NCBI GenBank assembly: GCA_937983475.1
Contig: CALJZV010000247.1
Span: forward strand, 1-8,225
Reading direction: 5' to 3'
Length of the DNA: 8,225 nucleotides
Origin: an uncultured Verrucomicrobiales bacterium
GTDB lineage: Bacteria; Verrucomicrobiota; Verrucomicrobiia; Limisphaerales; JACDHS01
Positions 1 to 5,801 of this stretch are shown one piece after another. Under the pieces are notes generated by a model that ran no database searches, was not told where the DNA came from, and worked only from the letters and a program-made list of their open reading frames with translations. The first letter of the stretch is position 1. Every line of letters begins with the position of its first letter. The position numbers and the translations under genes are program-made.

Positions 1-432
1 TATGCCATTTATTTGGGCAAGGCCCTTCAGTTTACGAACATTCTCCGGGATGTTAAAAATGACGCGGAGCGCGGCCGAATTTATCTGCCCCTGTGCGAAC
101 TGGAAAAACACGGCGTCGCGCCCGAGGAAATCCTGCGGTTCGAATATTCCCAGAACTATCACGCCCTGGCATCCAGCGTGGCGGATCGCGCACGGCATTT
201 TTACCGAATGGCCCTGAAAACTTTGCCGCCCGAGGACCGCAAATCCATGATTGCCGCGGAATTAATGGGCTCGGTTTACTGGCGATTGCTGGAGAAACTG
301 GAGCGGCAACAGTTCAATGTGTTCGCCACACCAATGACTCGGCTTAATAAAGCGCAAAAAACCATGCTCATTCTTCGAACTTGGTGCAAACTTATCACAG
401 GCGTCATGACACCAAATTATGGCGGTTCATGA
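1..432 (+). CDS. hpnD: Squalene/presqualene diphosphate synthase family protein, HpnD-like (5' end cut by window)
   Basis: This is the C-terminal 143 residues of a trans-isoprenyl diphosphate synthase of the squalene/phytoene synthase family. Such enzymes join two farnesyl diphosphates head to head, and HpnD makes presqualene diphosphate for hopanoid synthesis. The frame is open from base 1 (Tyr-Ala-Ile-Tyr-Leu-Gly-Lys) and ends at TGA 430-432. The visible evidence is the family's second Asp-rich, Mg-diphosphate-binding region, ALQFTNILRDVKNDAERGR followed by IYLP. Downstream comes the usual helical tail with a YWRLLEKLE segment. The N-terminal half with the first Asp motif lies outside the window. 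The last 14 bases overlap the hpnK-like gene, which supports an operon and the HpnD assignment over a carotenoid phytoene synthase. Family membership is near certain. HpnD rather than HpnC or a one-step squalene synthase is inferred from motif style and neighbours. Confidence 0.82.
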   Translation, partial: YAIYLGKALQFTNILRDVKNDAERGRIYLPLCELEKHGVAPEEILRFEYSQNYHALASSVADRARHFYRMALKTLPPEDRKSMIAAELMGSVYWRLLEKLERQQFNVFATPMTRLNKAQKTMLILRTWCKLITGVMTPNYGGS

Positions 433-1297
433 TCCTTCGGTGCCGGCATCTTTTCCGCAAATTAACAGCGTGAGCCAGCATCCCAGACGCCTCATAGTCA
501 ACGCGGACGATTTCGGGCGGAGCCATTCCATTAACCAGGCAGTCTTGCGCGCTCATCAGAATGGCATCCTGACCACGGCCAGCCTCATGGTAAATGAAAC
601 GGCCCTTGAGGAAGCGGTTGCCATCGCCCAGGACAACCCCCGCCTTGGCGTGGGCCTCCACCTGACGCTGGCTTGCGGGCGCTCGGCGCTGGCCCCGGGC
701 CAAATCCCCGGACTGGTGAATCTTCAGGGAAGCTTTTCCAACAACCCGGTGCAGGCCGGCATGCGATATTTCTTCAATGGCAAATTAAAAAGCCAGTTGC
801 GCTCGGAAATGGCCGCGCAGTTTGAGCGCTTTCATAAAACCGGCCTGCGGCTGGACCACGTCAACGGCCACCTCAACATCCATCTGCATCCCGTCATTGC
901 GGACCTATTGATGGCAAACGCGGGGGATTGGGGGATTGGGCATTTGCGCCTGACTCGGGATCCGTTCTGGTTCAACACAGCACTGGATTCGGGGCATTGG
1001 CTCTACAAGACAAGCCATTCCTTCATTTACTTGCTGCTTTCGGCGCGCGTTCGTCCCGCGCTGCGGCGTCAAGGCATTCGGCATACATGCCGGGTGTTTG
1101 GCCTGCTGCAAAATGCCCGGGTGAATGAGGCTTATATCCGCAGACTTCTGGACAAACTTCCGGAAGGCGATTCGGAGCTTTACTCGCATCCGTCACTCGA
1201 TGAATTTAGGCACGAGTTGGATGCGCTCACCAGCCCGGCGGTGCGGCAAACCGTTGAAAAACTGGGCATCCAACTGATTCGTTACCAGGATTTATGA
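419..1297 (+). CDS. hpnK: HpnK-like YdjC/ChbG-family carbohydrate deacetylase
   Basis: This 292-residue protein belongs to the YdjC/ChbG family, metal-dependent deacetylases of N-acetylated sugars. Metal-site motifs are visible: NADDFG at 28-33, LHLT at 80-83, HVNGH at 147-151 followed by NIHLHP at 153-158, and a C-terminal SHPSLDEF stretch near 256-263. Hopanoid-cluster HpnK is known to take part in deacetylating N-acetylglucosaminyl bacteriohopanetetrol on the way to cyclitol-ether hopanoids. The HpnD-like gene directly upstream makes that role likely here. ATG at 419 lies inside the end of the upstream gene and suggests translational coupling. It leaves about 24 residues before the conserved core, so GTG at 440 or 470 is also possible. 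No Shine-Dalgarno site precedes any of these. The stop TGA (1295-1297) is one base before the next start. Another acetyl-sugar substrate cannot be excluded. Confidence 0.83.
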   Translation: MAVHDPSVPASFPQINSVSQHPRRLIVNADDFGRSHSINQAVLRAHQNGILTTASLMVNETALEEAVAIAQDNPRLGVGLHLTLACGRSALAPGQIPGLVNLQGSFSNNPVQAGMRYFFNGKLKSQLRSEMAAQFERFHKTGLRLDHVNGHLNIHLHPVIADLLMANAGDWGIGHLRLTRDPFWFNTALDSGHWLYKTSHSFIYLLLSARVRPALRRQGIRHTCRVFGLLQNARVNEAYIRRLLDKLPEGDSELYSHPSLDEFRHELDALTSPAVRQTVEKLGIQLIRYQDL

Positions 1298-1298
1298 C

Positions 1299-1739
1299 AT
1301 GTCCAAATTGATTTTTATTTTACTGACAGCGCTGATGTTTGAGGCCGTTGGGGTCGTCTTCTTGAGCAAGGGTCTCAAGCAAATTGGCGAACTGCGACAA
1401 GTGTCGGTTCCCGAAATCGCCCGTCTGATTTCCCGTGGATTGACCAATCCAAACATTTTGCTGGGAGTGATGTTCGAAGCCATTTTCTTTGCGGGACTGC
1501 TTTACCTGCTCTCCAAGCGCGATGTGAGCGTGGTTTGGCCGCTGACGGCGTTGGGCTTCGTGGTCACAACGATTGCCGCGAAATTATTCCTGCACGAACA
1601 CGTTTCCAGCCTTCGATGGGCAGGCGTCTCGCTGATCGTGCTGGGCGCGGCGTTGATCACATTGAGCGATCGAGCCAAGCCGGCTGTTGCGCAACCGGAA
1701 CCAACACCCCCAGCCTCAGGCCAATCGCGTCTTGATTAG
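1299..1739 (+). CDS. Small DMT/EamA-type four-helix membrane transporter
   Basis: This 146-residue inner-membrane protein has four predicted helices at about 4-23, 52-71, 75-96 and 105-122. The layout is that of small multidrug-resistance/ArnE-like members of the drug/metabolite transporter superfamily. A glutamate sits in helix 1 (FEAVGVVFLSKG, Glu15), the usual place for the SMR-type functional carboxylate, and another in helix 2 (FEAIFF, Glu60). Helix 3 contains VVWPLTALGFVVT, typical of EamA repeats. The C-terminus from about 127 is a Pro/Ala/Gln-rich soluble tail. The gene starts one base after the hpnK-like stop, with a weak AGGA about 10 bases upstream, so it is very likely translated from the same message. 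ArnE-type relatives move lipid-linked sugars. Transport of a hopanoid or sugar-lipid intermediate is therefore a reasonable but untested idea. It is too short for HpnL. The last 24 bases overlap the convergent gene. Confidence 0.75.
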   Translation: MSKLIFILLTALMFEAVGVVFLSKGLKQIGELRQVSVPEIARLISRGLTNPNILLGVMFEAIFFAGLLYLLSKRDVSVVWPLTALGFVVTTIAAKLFLHEHVSSLRWAGVSLIVLGAALITLSDRAKPAVAQPEPTPPASGQSRLD

Positions 1740-2390
1740 CTCGTCGAGAACGTGGGCGAGCTTTTGCGCGGCGATGATGGTTTGCCTTTGAAACTCAATC
1801 AGACCCGGAATTTTCCGGGGAGATGTCCCGATTGCCCACGCGAGTTTCCAGTAATTGATCCGATCGTCAGAGGTCATTATCGCATTGAAGTCCAACGGCA
1901 GATCTTCATTTGCCGTGTCTGATATAACCCGAATCGTTGCGCTGGAGATTTTTAGCTCCGCGCAAATGGTGCGAATGACTGAAGATTCCATTTCCACCGC
2001 ATCTGCCTGCGTGGTCACCCAAAGCTGTTTTTTTTCCTCGGAGGTCACTGCCACCCTCTTGGCGCAATAAAACCGCCCGGGCAAGCACCCCAATCCCATC
2101 AGGGCATTTCCCAAGCCCGCATCATAATCTTCATCAAACAAAACCCCACCCAAGGGCAGTTCTGGATTCAGCCCCCCCGCAAAACCACAGGTCAGCACCA
2201 AGGCCGGTTGTACCACTTCCAAGGCGCGCCTAATGCTTCGGGCAGCATTGTGGCGGCCCATGCCCGTGATAAGGATTTCGTAGGGAGAAGCAGCCATAAA
2301 CTTGGCCTCCTCCTTGACGGCAAAGCAGATCAGCACCTCGCTTTGATGTCGGGGGTTTTGGGCTCGTGATTTATCAGGAACAAAGGCCAT
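1716..2390 (-). CDS. Nucleoside phosphorylase/nucleosidase family protein (possibly HpnG-like)
   Basis: This 224-residue protein of the PNP/UDP phosphorylase superfamily cleaves or phosphorolyses an N-glycosidic bond. The N-terminal strand ICFAVKEEAKF (21-31) is followed by a glycine-rich ITGMGRHNAARS (41-52) and GFAGGLNP (69-76). VEMES at 132-136 carries the ribose-binding Glu region, and SDTANEDLP at 157-165 carries the purine-site Asp. These key acids are present, so the enzyme looks active. Candidate substrates are adenosylhopane (HpnG, releasing adenine in hopanoid side-chain synthesis), 5'-methylthioadenosine/S-adenosylhomocysteine, or futalosine. The facing hopanoid-type genes favour HpnG, but sequence alone does not decide. 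ATG follows the exonuclease stop by four bases and lacks a Shine-Dalgarno site, so coupling is likely. About 17 residues precede the conserved first strand, so the true start could be slightly internal. The 3' end overlaps the convergent transporter gene by 24 bases. Confidence 0.78.
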   Translation of the reverse strand: MAFVPDKSRAQNPRHQSEVLICFAVKEEAKFMAASPYEILITGMGRHNAARSIRRALEVVQPALVLTCGFAGGLNPELPLGGVLFDEDYDAGLGNALMGLGCLPGRFYCAKRVAVTSEEKKQLWVTTQADAVEMESSVIRTICAELKISSATIRVISDTANEDLPLDFNAIMTSDDRINYWKLAWAIGTSPRKIPGLIEFQRQTIIAAQKLAHVLDELIKTRLA

Positions 2391-2394
2391 GAAT

Positions 2395-3114
2395 TTATTT
2401 TATGCCGGCCAGGCGATCTTTCCATATGCGATACAACTCCACCGTGGCCCGAACATCGCGCAAGCAGTAGTCAGCGATCTCGCGAAATCTGCCCTGCGCC
2501 ATCAGACCGTTCACATCCATCCCCGTCACACCCTGGCTTTTGGGCGAATCAATGCCAAAGGCCTTGCAGTAAAAATCCAGGTTGAACCGTCGGGCCGCGC
2601 CGTCCCGGCCACTGACGCCATAAAAGGTTAACTGTTCGGCCAAGTCACAATGCGGGTCGGTTTGATAACGGTACCCCAGCCAGTTTTTGCGGCTGATGGG
2701 CACGTTAAGCAGTGCCGACCGAAGGTAAACAAAAGGGACATCAAAGGAGCGTCCGTTAAATGTCACGATGGTTTCATAATGCCTTGCGACATCCCAAAAT
2801 GCGGTCAGCAATTCGACCTCGTCGGCACACGGAACAAACTCCACCGGTCCGGCTTCCCCGGCATTTTCCTCAAAATCATCCGCGACGAACAACACCTGCC
2901 CCCGGCAGCTTTCGGCATTCAGCATGGCGATACAAACCACCTGCGCGGTGAAGGGCCAAAGGTTAAACTGATGCCGGATTTCAGCGCGTCGAGCCTCTTT
3001 CATGCCGTCGTCAGGCATTTTTTCAGCATCGCGAAAGAGGTATTCCAACTGCGCCTCATCAAACATTTCATTCGGAAGGGCGGATGTTTCGATATCAAAA
3101 ACCAATGTAGCCAT
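2395..3114 (-). CDS. DEDDy-type 3'-5' exonuclease domain protein (predicted PolB-like exonuclease)
   Basis: This 239-residue protein is a ribonuclease-H-fold 3'-5' exonuclease related to the proofreading domain of family-B polymerases, without a polymerase domain. All motifs are visible. Exo I is FDIET at 6-10 (Asp7, Glu9). Exo II is TFNGRSFDVPF at 118-128 (Asn120, Asp125). DPHCDLAE at 153-160 is the strand after it. Exo III is YCLRDV at 216-221, with Tyr216 three residues before Asp220, which puts it in the DEDDy class. The protein is probably cytoplasmic and acts on single-stranded DNA or RNA ends; its target is unknown. It starts at ATG with the first conserved strand only two residues in, so the start is firm despite no Shine-Dalgarno site. 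Its stop is four bases before the phosphorylase-family gene. Upstream, a hairpin separates it from the tiny basic peptide gene. Confidence 0.85.
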   Translation of the reverse strand: MATLVFDIETSALPNEMFDEAQLEYLFRDAEKMPDDGMKEARRAEIRHQFNLWPFTAQVVCIAMLNAESCRGQVLFVADDFEENAGEAGPVEFVPCADEVELLTAFWDVARHYETIVTFNGRSFDVPFVYLRSALLNVPISRKNWLGYRYQTDPHCDLAEQLTFYGVSGRDGAARRFNLDFYCKAFGIDSPKSQGVTGMDVNGLMAQGRFREIADYCLRDVRATVELYRIWKDRLAGIK

Positions 3115-3144
3115 GCGAATTACACAACCAGGTTAATAATGAAA

Positions 3145-3180
3145 CAGGATGGAAAACCTGAGAGCAGATTCGCCATCCTG
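3145..3180 (-). terminator. Hairpin between basic peptide gene and exonuclease gene; candidate weak terminator
   Basis: An 8-base perfect inverted repeat, CAGGATGG (3145-3152) and CCATCCTG (3173-3180), encloses 20 bases that can pair further through an inner CTG/CAG. Read on the - strand it follows the stop of the 23-residue peptide gene by 21 bases and is followed by TTTCATTATT, a poor U-tract. It fits a weak intrinsic terminator or a 3'-end-protecting stem for a short message. It could also be part of the exonuclease 5' leader. Confidence 0.45.
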
Positions 3181-3201
3181 AACAATTTGTTTTTAGCTAA
3201 T

Positions 3202-3273
3202 TTATTTCTTCTTCTTGGAAGCGGGCTTCTTGGCAGCGGGCTTCTTAGCAGCAGCTTTTTTCTTGGCAGCCAT
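3202..3273 (-). CDS. 23-residue lysine/alanine/proline-rich basic peptide (histone-H1-tail-like)
   Basis: This very short gene reads ATG (3271-3273) to TAA (3202-3204). The product begins MAAKKKAAAKK, continues with two PAAKK/PASKK-type units and ends in four lysines. It has 11 Lys, 8 Ala, 2 Pro, 1 Ser and no acidic or aromatic residue. It resembles the AAKKP repeats of bacterial histone-H1-like proteins (Hc1/AlgP type), here without any other domain. A perfect Shine-Dalgarno GGAGGTGA (3279-3286) sits with GGAGGT seven bases before ATG, the best ribosome site in the window. An in-frame TGA at 3289-3291 closes the frame upstream, so it is not the tail of a longer protein; only a GTG three codons earlier could lengthen it. 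Binding of nucleic acid by charge is inferred. It lies between apgM and the exonuclease gene, bounded by inverted repeats on both sides. Confidence 0.72.
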   Translation of the reverse strand: MAAKKKAAAKKPAAKKPASKKKK

Positions 3274-3278
3274 GCAAT

Positions 3279-3286
3279 TCACCTCC
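3279..3286 (-). promoter_or_regulatory. Strong Shine-Dalgarno site of the basic peptide gene
   Basis: On the - strand this is GGAGGTGA, a full match to the anti-Shine-Dalgarno core, with seven bases between GGAGGT and the ATG. It is notable because the other genes here have no or only weak ribosome sites. It is the main reason to accept so short a reading frame as a gene. Confidence 0.8.
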
Positions 3287-3333
3287 AATCAGACTTGATG
3301 GGTTAAATTGGTTCACGCCTGCTTTTTGTAACG

Positions 3334-3375
3334 AGAATTTTTTTTTATGACTAGATTATTCGTAAAAAAAATTCT
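3334..3375. repeat. A/T-rich inverted repeat between apgM and the basic peptide gene
   Basis: The left arm AGAA-T9-A (3334-3347) and right arm T-A8-TTCT (3363-3375) are complementary over 13 bases with one extra T, around a 15-base loop. A second arm TTCTCG (3379-3384) can compete by pairing with CGAGAA (3332-3337). It lies 36 to 77 bases past the apgM stop (TAG 3411-3413) and upstream of the peptide gene. It may end apgM transcription or be part of the peptide gene's promoter region. The stem is almost all A-T pairs, so it is weak. No convincing -35/-10 pair was found in 3287-3410. Confidence 0.5.
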
Positions 3376-3410
3376 GTTTTCTCGCAATCGTTTCGCTCGA
3401 TGAATTCGAT

Positions 3411-4634
3411 CTACGCACCGAACTTGTCAAACATCCGGGCGTTGGCTTGCATCAGGCGGATCAAATACTTGGCCTCAAAAATCCCAAGCGATCCGAGATT
3501 CGCCCCCGTCTCCGTAAACCGGTCGAGTTTATCCCAACCGGCGAAAGAAGAGGTTAAAAGCACGGGCTGCGGATGCCAGGAATGGCCTCGCAGAGCGCAC
3601 GGGGTGGAATGGTCTCCGGTAATGGCGAGCACATCCGGTTTTTTCTTCATCAGGATATGCACTGCCGCGTCAAACTCCTCGATGGCCTTTTTCTTCGCCT
3701 CAAAGTTGCCGTCCTCGCCATGCATGTCGGTGTATTTATAATGAATGAAAAAGAAATCGTAGTTGTCATACTCGGCGACGTAGCGATCGAACTGCTCGGC
3801 AATGGTCTGGGGCCCTTCAATCTTGTCCATGCCCACCAGCTGTGCCAATCCCTTGTACATGGGGTAAACGGCAAGGCAAGCAGCGCGCAGTTTGTAGCGC
3901 TGCTGAAACGTCGGAATCGCTGGCTGGTGAGCTATGCCGCGCATCAGAAAGCCGTTGGCGGGTTTTCGTTTGGCGATCATTGGCAGTGCGGTGCGATAAA
4001 ATTCAGCCACCAGCTTCGCGGTTTTTCTGGCCTTGATGGAATTGGCCAAAACGGGTTTTGCCGAGGGAATGGCCAATCCCTCCCGGTGCGGGTCGGCATC
4101 GGTCAAGGGACCCTCCAGACCTTTGCCGCGAAAAATAACCACGAACCGATGTCCTTTGCCTGGTTTGATAAGGACTTCCGCGTCACCCACCTTTTTAATT
4201 TTTTTGGAAAGCAATTCACACAACTCCTCGCACACCGGCGTGTCAATACGGCCAGCGCGCCGGTCTGTTACAATGCCCTTGGAGTCGAGTGTGCAAAAGT
4301 TGGCGCGGGCCGCCACGTCTCCAGCGCGAAGATCCACTCCCAGCCCCAAGGCTTCAATGACACCGCGGCCAACCTGAAACTCCAATGGATCATAGCCAAA
4401 CAGCGCCAAATGCCCGGGGCCGCTGCCCGGCGTGATGCCGGGGGCCACGGGAATCATTCGTCCCTGCGCGCTTTGCTTGGACAACAAATCAAGGTTGGGC
4501 GTTGTGGCGGCTTCCAGCGGAGTGAGGTATTTTTGGTCCCGGGTCGCCAGGTCTCCCAAGCCATCCATTACCACCATGACAAGCTTGGCTTTGGTTTCGA
4601 GGGTTAATTCTGAGTAAAGTGAGTCGAGATTCAT
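3411..4634 (-). CDS. apgM: Cofactor-independent phosphoglycerate mutase, archaeal type
   Basis: This 407-residue enzyme of the alkaline-phosphatase superfamily interconverts 3- and 2-phosphoglycerate in glycolysis and gluconeogenesis using two metal ions and a phosphoserine intermediate. Metal and catalytic motifs are in order: VVMDGLGD at 21-28 (Asp24), the nucleophile Ser71 in GSGPGHLALFGYDP, the ARANFCT strand near 109-115, YTDMHGEDGN at 301-310 (Asp303, His305), GDHSTP at 340-345 (Asp341, His342) and the final His-rich RGHSWHPQP near 349-357. Length is normal for the archaeal-type ApgM family (about 400) and shorter than the 510-residue GpmI. The ATG lies about 15 residues before the first conserved strand, with no Shine-Dalgarno site. 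It is preceded by a 114-base gap after the WYL gene stop, so it may have its own promoter. No frameshift or missing residue was seen. Confidence 0.93.
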   Translation of the reverse strand: MNLDSLYSELTLETKAKLVMVVMDGLGDLATRDQKYLTPLEAATTPNLDLLSKQSAQGRMIPVAPGITPGSGPGHLALFGYDPLEFQVGRGVIEALGLGVDLRAGDVAARANFCTLDSKGIVTDRRAGRIDTPVCEELCELLSKKIKKVGDAEVLIKPGKGHRFVVIFRGKGLEGPLTDADPHREGLAIPSAKPVLANSIKARKTAKLVAEFYRTALPMIAKRKPANGFLMRGIAHQPAIPTFQQRYKLRAACLAVYPMYKGLAQLVGMDKIEGPQTIAEQFDRYVAEYDNYDFFFIHYKYTDMHGEDGNFEAKKKAIEEFDAAVHILMKKKPDVLAITGDHSTPCALRGHSWHPQPVLLTSSFAGWDKLDRFTETGANLGSLGIFEAKYLIRLMQANARMFDKFGA

Positions 4635-4748
4635 CGGTGATTAGGTCATTTAAATTTGTTCAGGCAAGCGCCAGCGCACAGGGCCGGGATATTGATTCTC
4701 CCAAGCCGATAGTCAATGGATATTCTCGTTGAAGCAATAAAACACCCT

Positions 4749-5750
4749 TCAATACGGTTTTTGTTGTTGAAGTATTTTTGTGGCGGCCTCTCTGACGGAC
4801 TTGGCCAGTTCAGCCGGTTTCACTGCCACAGCATTGCCGCCCCAACCCAAAATCCACCGCTGCACTTCTACAAGGCTGGAAAGTTGCATTTGAAGTTCCA
4901 CACCTCCGTCTTTGAGTTCCTTTAATTTCTGCGACGCATGCCACTTCTTTTCCCGAACGTAATCGGCAACGGTTAAGTTGAAGCGAATTACGACATCGAA
5001 CTGCCCCTCGGCAGAATGCACTCCAAAACTATCCCGCAGCCTTTTTTCCAAGGAAAAATTCTTGGGGCGCTCGAAAGCTCCCCCCGTGAGGAACACCGAC
5101 TGAATGCGCGCAGGAACGAAGGTGCGGATATCGCGCCGAGCGTGGTCCCACGCAAACAAAAACCATTCGCTGTTAATATTCGCCAAATGATACGGATTCA
5201 CCAGGCGCTCTTCAGGTTGCGGCCGCCCGGGCTTGCGATAGACGAGTTTCAATTGTTGACGTTGTGCTACGGCCTTGGAAAGCGTGTCGAATATTTCGAG
5301 GTTCAAAATGGGCTCGGCGCTGGTTCGGAAGGAAATCGCCTGGTCCCATTCAGCCAGGTGCAGCGAGATGGTATCCGGCAATGCCGCAGCCATTTTACGA
5401 ATGGCGCTTAAGAGGGGCTTCTCAAAGGTGGTCCCTCGATATTGATGCAGCGCCTTTTCGGCGACCAGAAGCGCAAACAATTCACCCTCGGTGATTTGCA
5501 AGGTTGGAAAGGAACTGACTTCGGCAGTGTAATAATAGCCATTCTGCGCCTTGTCGTATTGCAAAGGGAATTCAAAGCGGTCGCGCATGAACTCCAAATC
5601 CCGGTGTATGGATTTGGTGCTGACCTCCAACTCCCTGGCAAGCGATGACGCGTTTGGGTATTTGCCGGATTGAATTTCCTGGTGGATGCGCAGCATCCGC
5701 TCCAAAGGCGGCCTAGAGCTTAGCGAGCGATGCGGCTTCCGGATCTTCAT
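4749..5750 (-). CDS. WYL-domain transcriptional regulator (HTH-WYL-WCX)
   Basis: This 333-residue protein has the YafY/PafBC-like layout. An N-terminal helix-turn-helix (about 15-60) contains ASSLARELEVSTKSIHRDLEFM, with the recognition helix near 43-52. A WYL domain (about 150-220) includes NSEWFLFAWDHARRDIRTF and the VPARI strand, with Phe in place of the usual Tyr of the W-Y-L triplet. A C-terminal WCX-like extension (about 250-325) ends in VQRWILGWGGNAVAVKP. WYL domains are sensors that in several systems bind nucleic acid or nucleotide ligands; family members control DNA-damage responses, defence islands and others. No defence or repair genes adjoin it here. It begins 51 bases after the rho stop and may be co-transcribed with rho. 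The target is unknown. Spacing to apgM (114 bases) is larger. Confidence 0.88.
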   Translation of the reverse strand: MKIRKPHRSLSSRPPLERMLRIHQEIQSGKYPNASSLARELEVSTKSIHRDLEFMRDRFEFPLQYDKAQNGYYYTAEVSSFPTLQITEGELFALLVAEKALHQYRGTTFEKPLLSAIRKMAAALPDTISLHLAEWDQAISFRTSAEPILNLEIFDTLSKAVAQRQQLKLVYRKPGRPQPEERLVNPYHLANINSEWFLFAWDHARRDIRTFVPARIQSVFLTGGAFERPKNFSLEKRLRDSFGVHSAEGQFDVVIRFNLTVADYVREKKWHASQKLKELKDGGVELQMQLSSLVEVQRWILGWGGNAVAVKPAELAKSVREAATKILQQQKPY

Positions 5751-5801
5751 CGCTCGAATAGAAATTCCGCCTGCTGTTGTGGAAACTACAACTTAGCTCC
5801 T

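Noticed and set aside
2650..3306. A 218-codon open frame on the + strand spanning the exonuclease gene and the basic peptide gene
   Set aside because: It crosses two supported - strand genes and two hairpins. Its Leu/Ser/Gly-rich end is just the antisense of the Lys/Ala codons.
3573..4607. A 344-codon open frame on the + strand opposite apgM
   Set aside because: The - strand frame has every ApgM motif. The + frame has no recognisable motif and is a by-product of codon bias in the real gene.
4688..4716. Possible sigma-70 promoter for apgM, with TTGACT as -35 on the - strand
   Set aside because: At 16-19 base spacing only AATATC, CAATAT or TATCCC-like hexamers are found, which are too poor to call.
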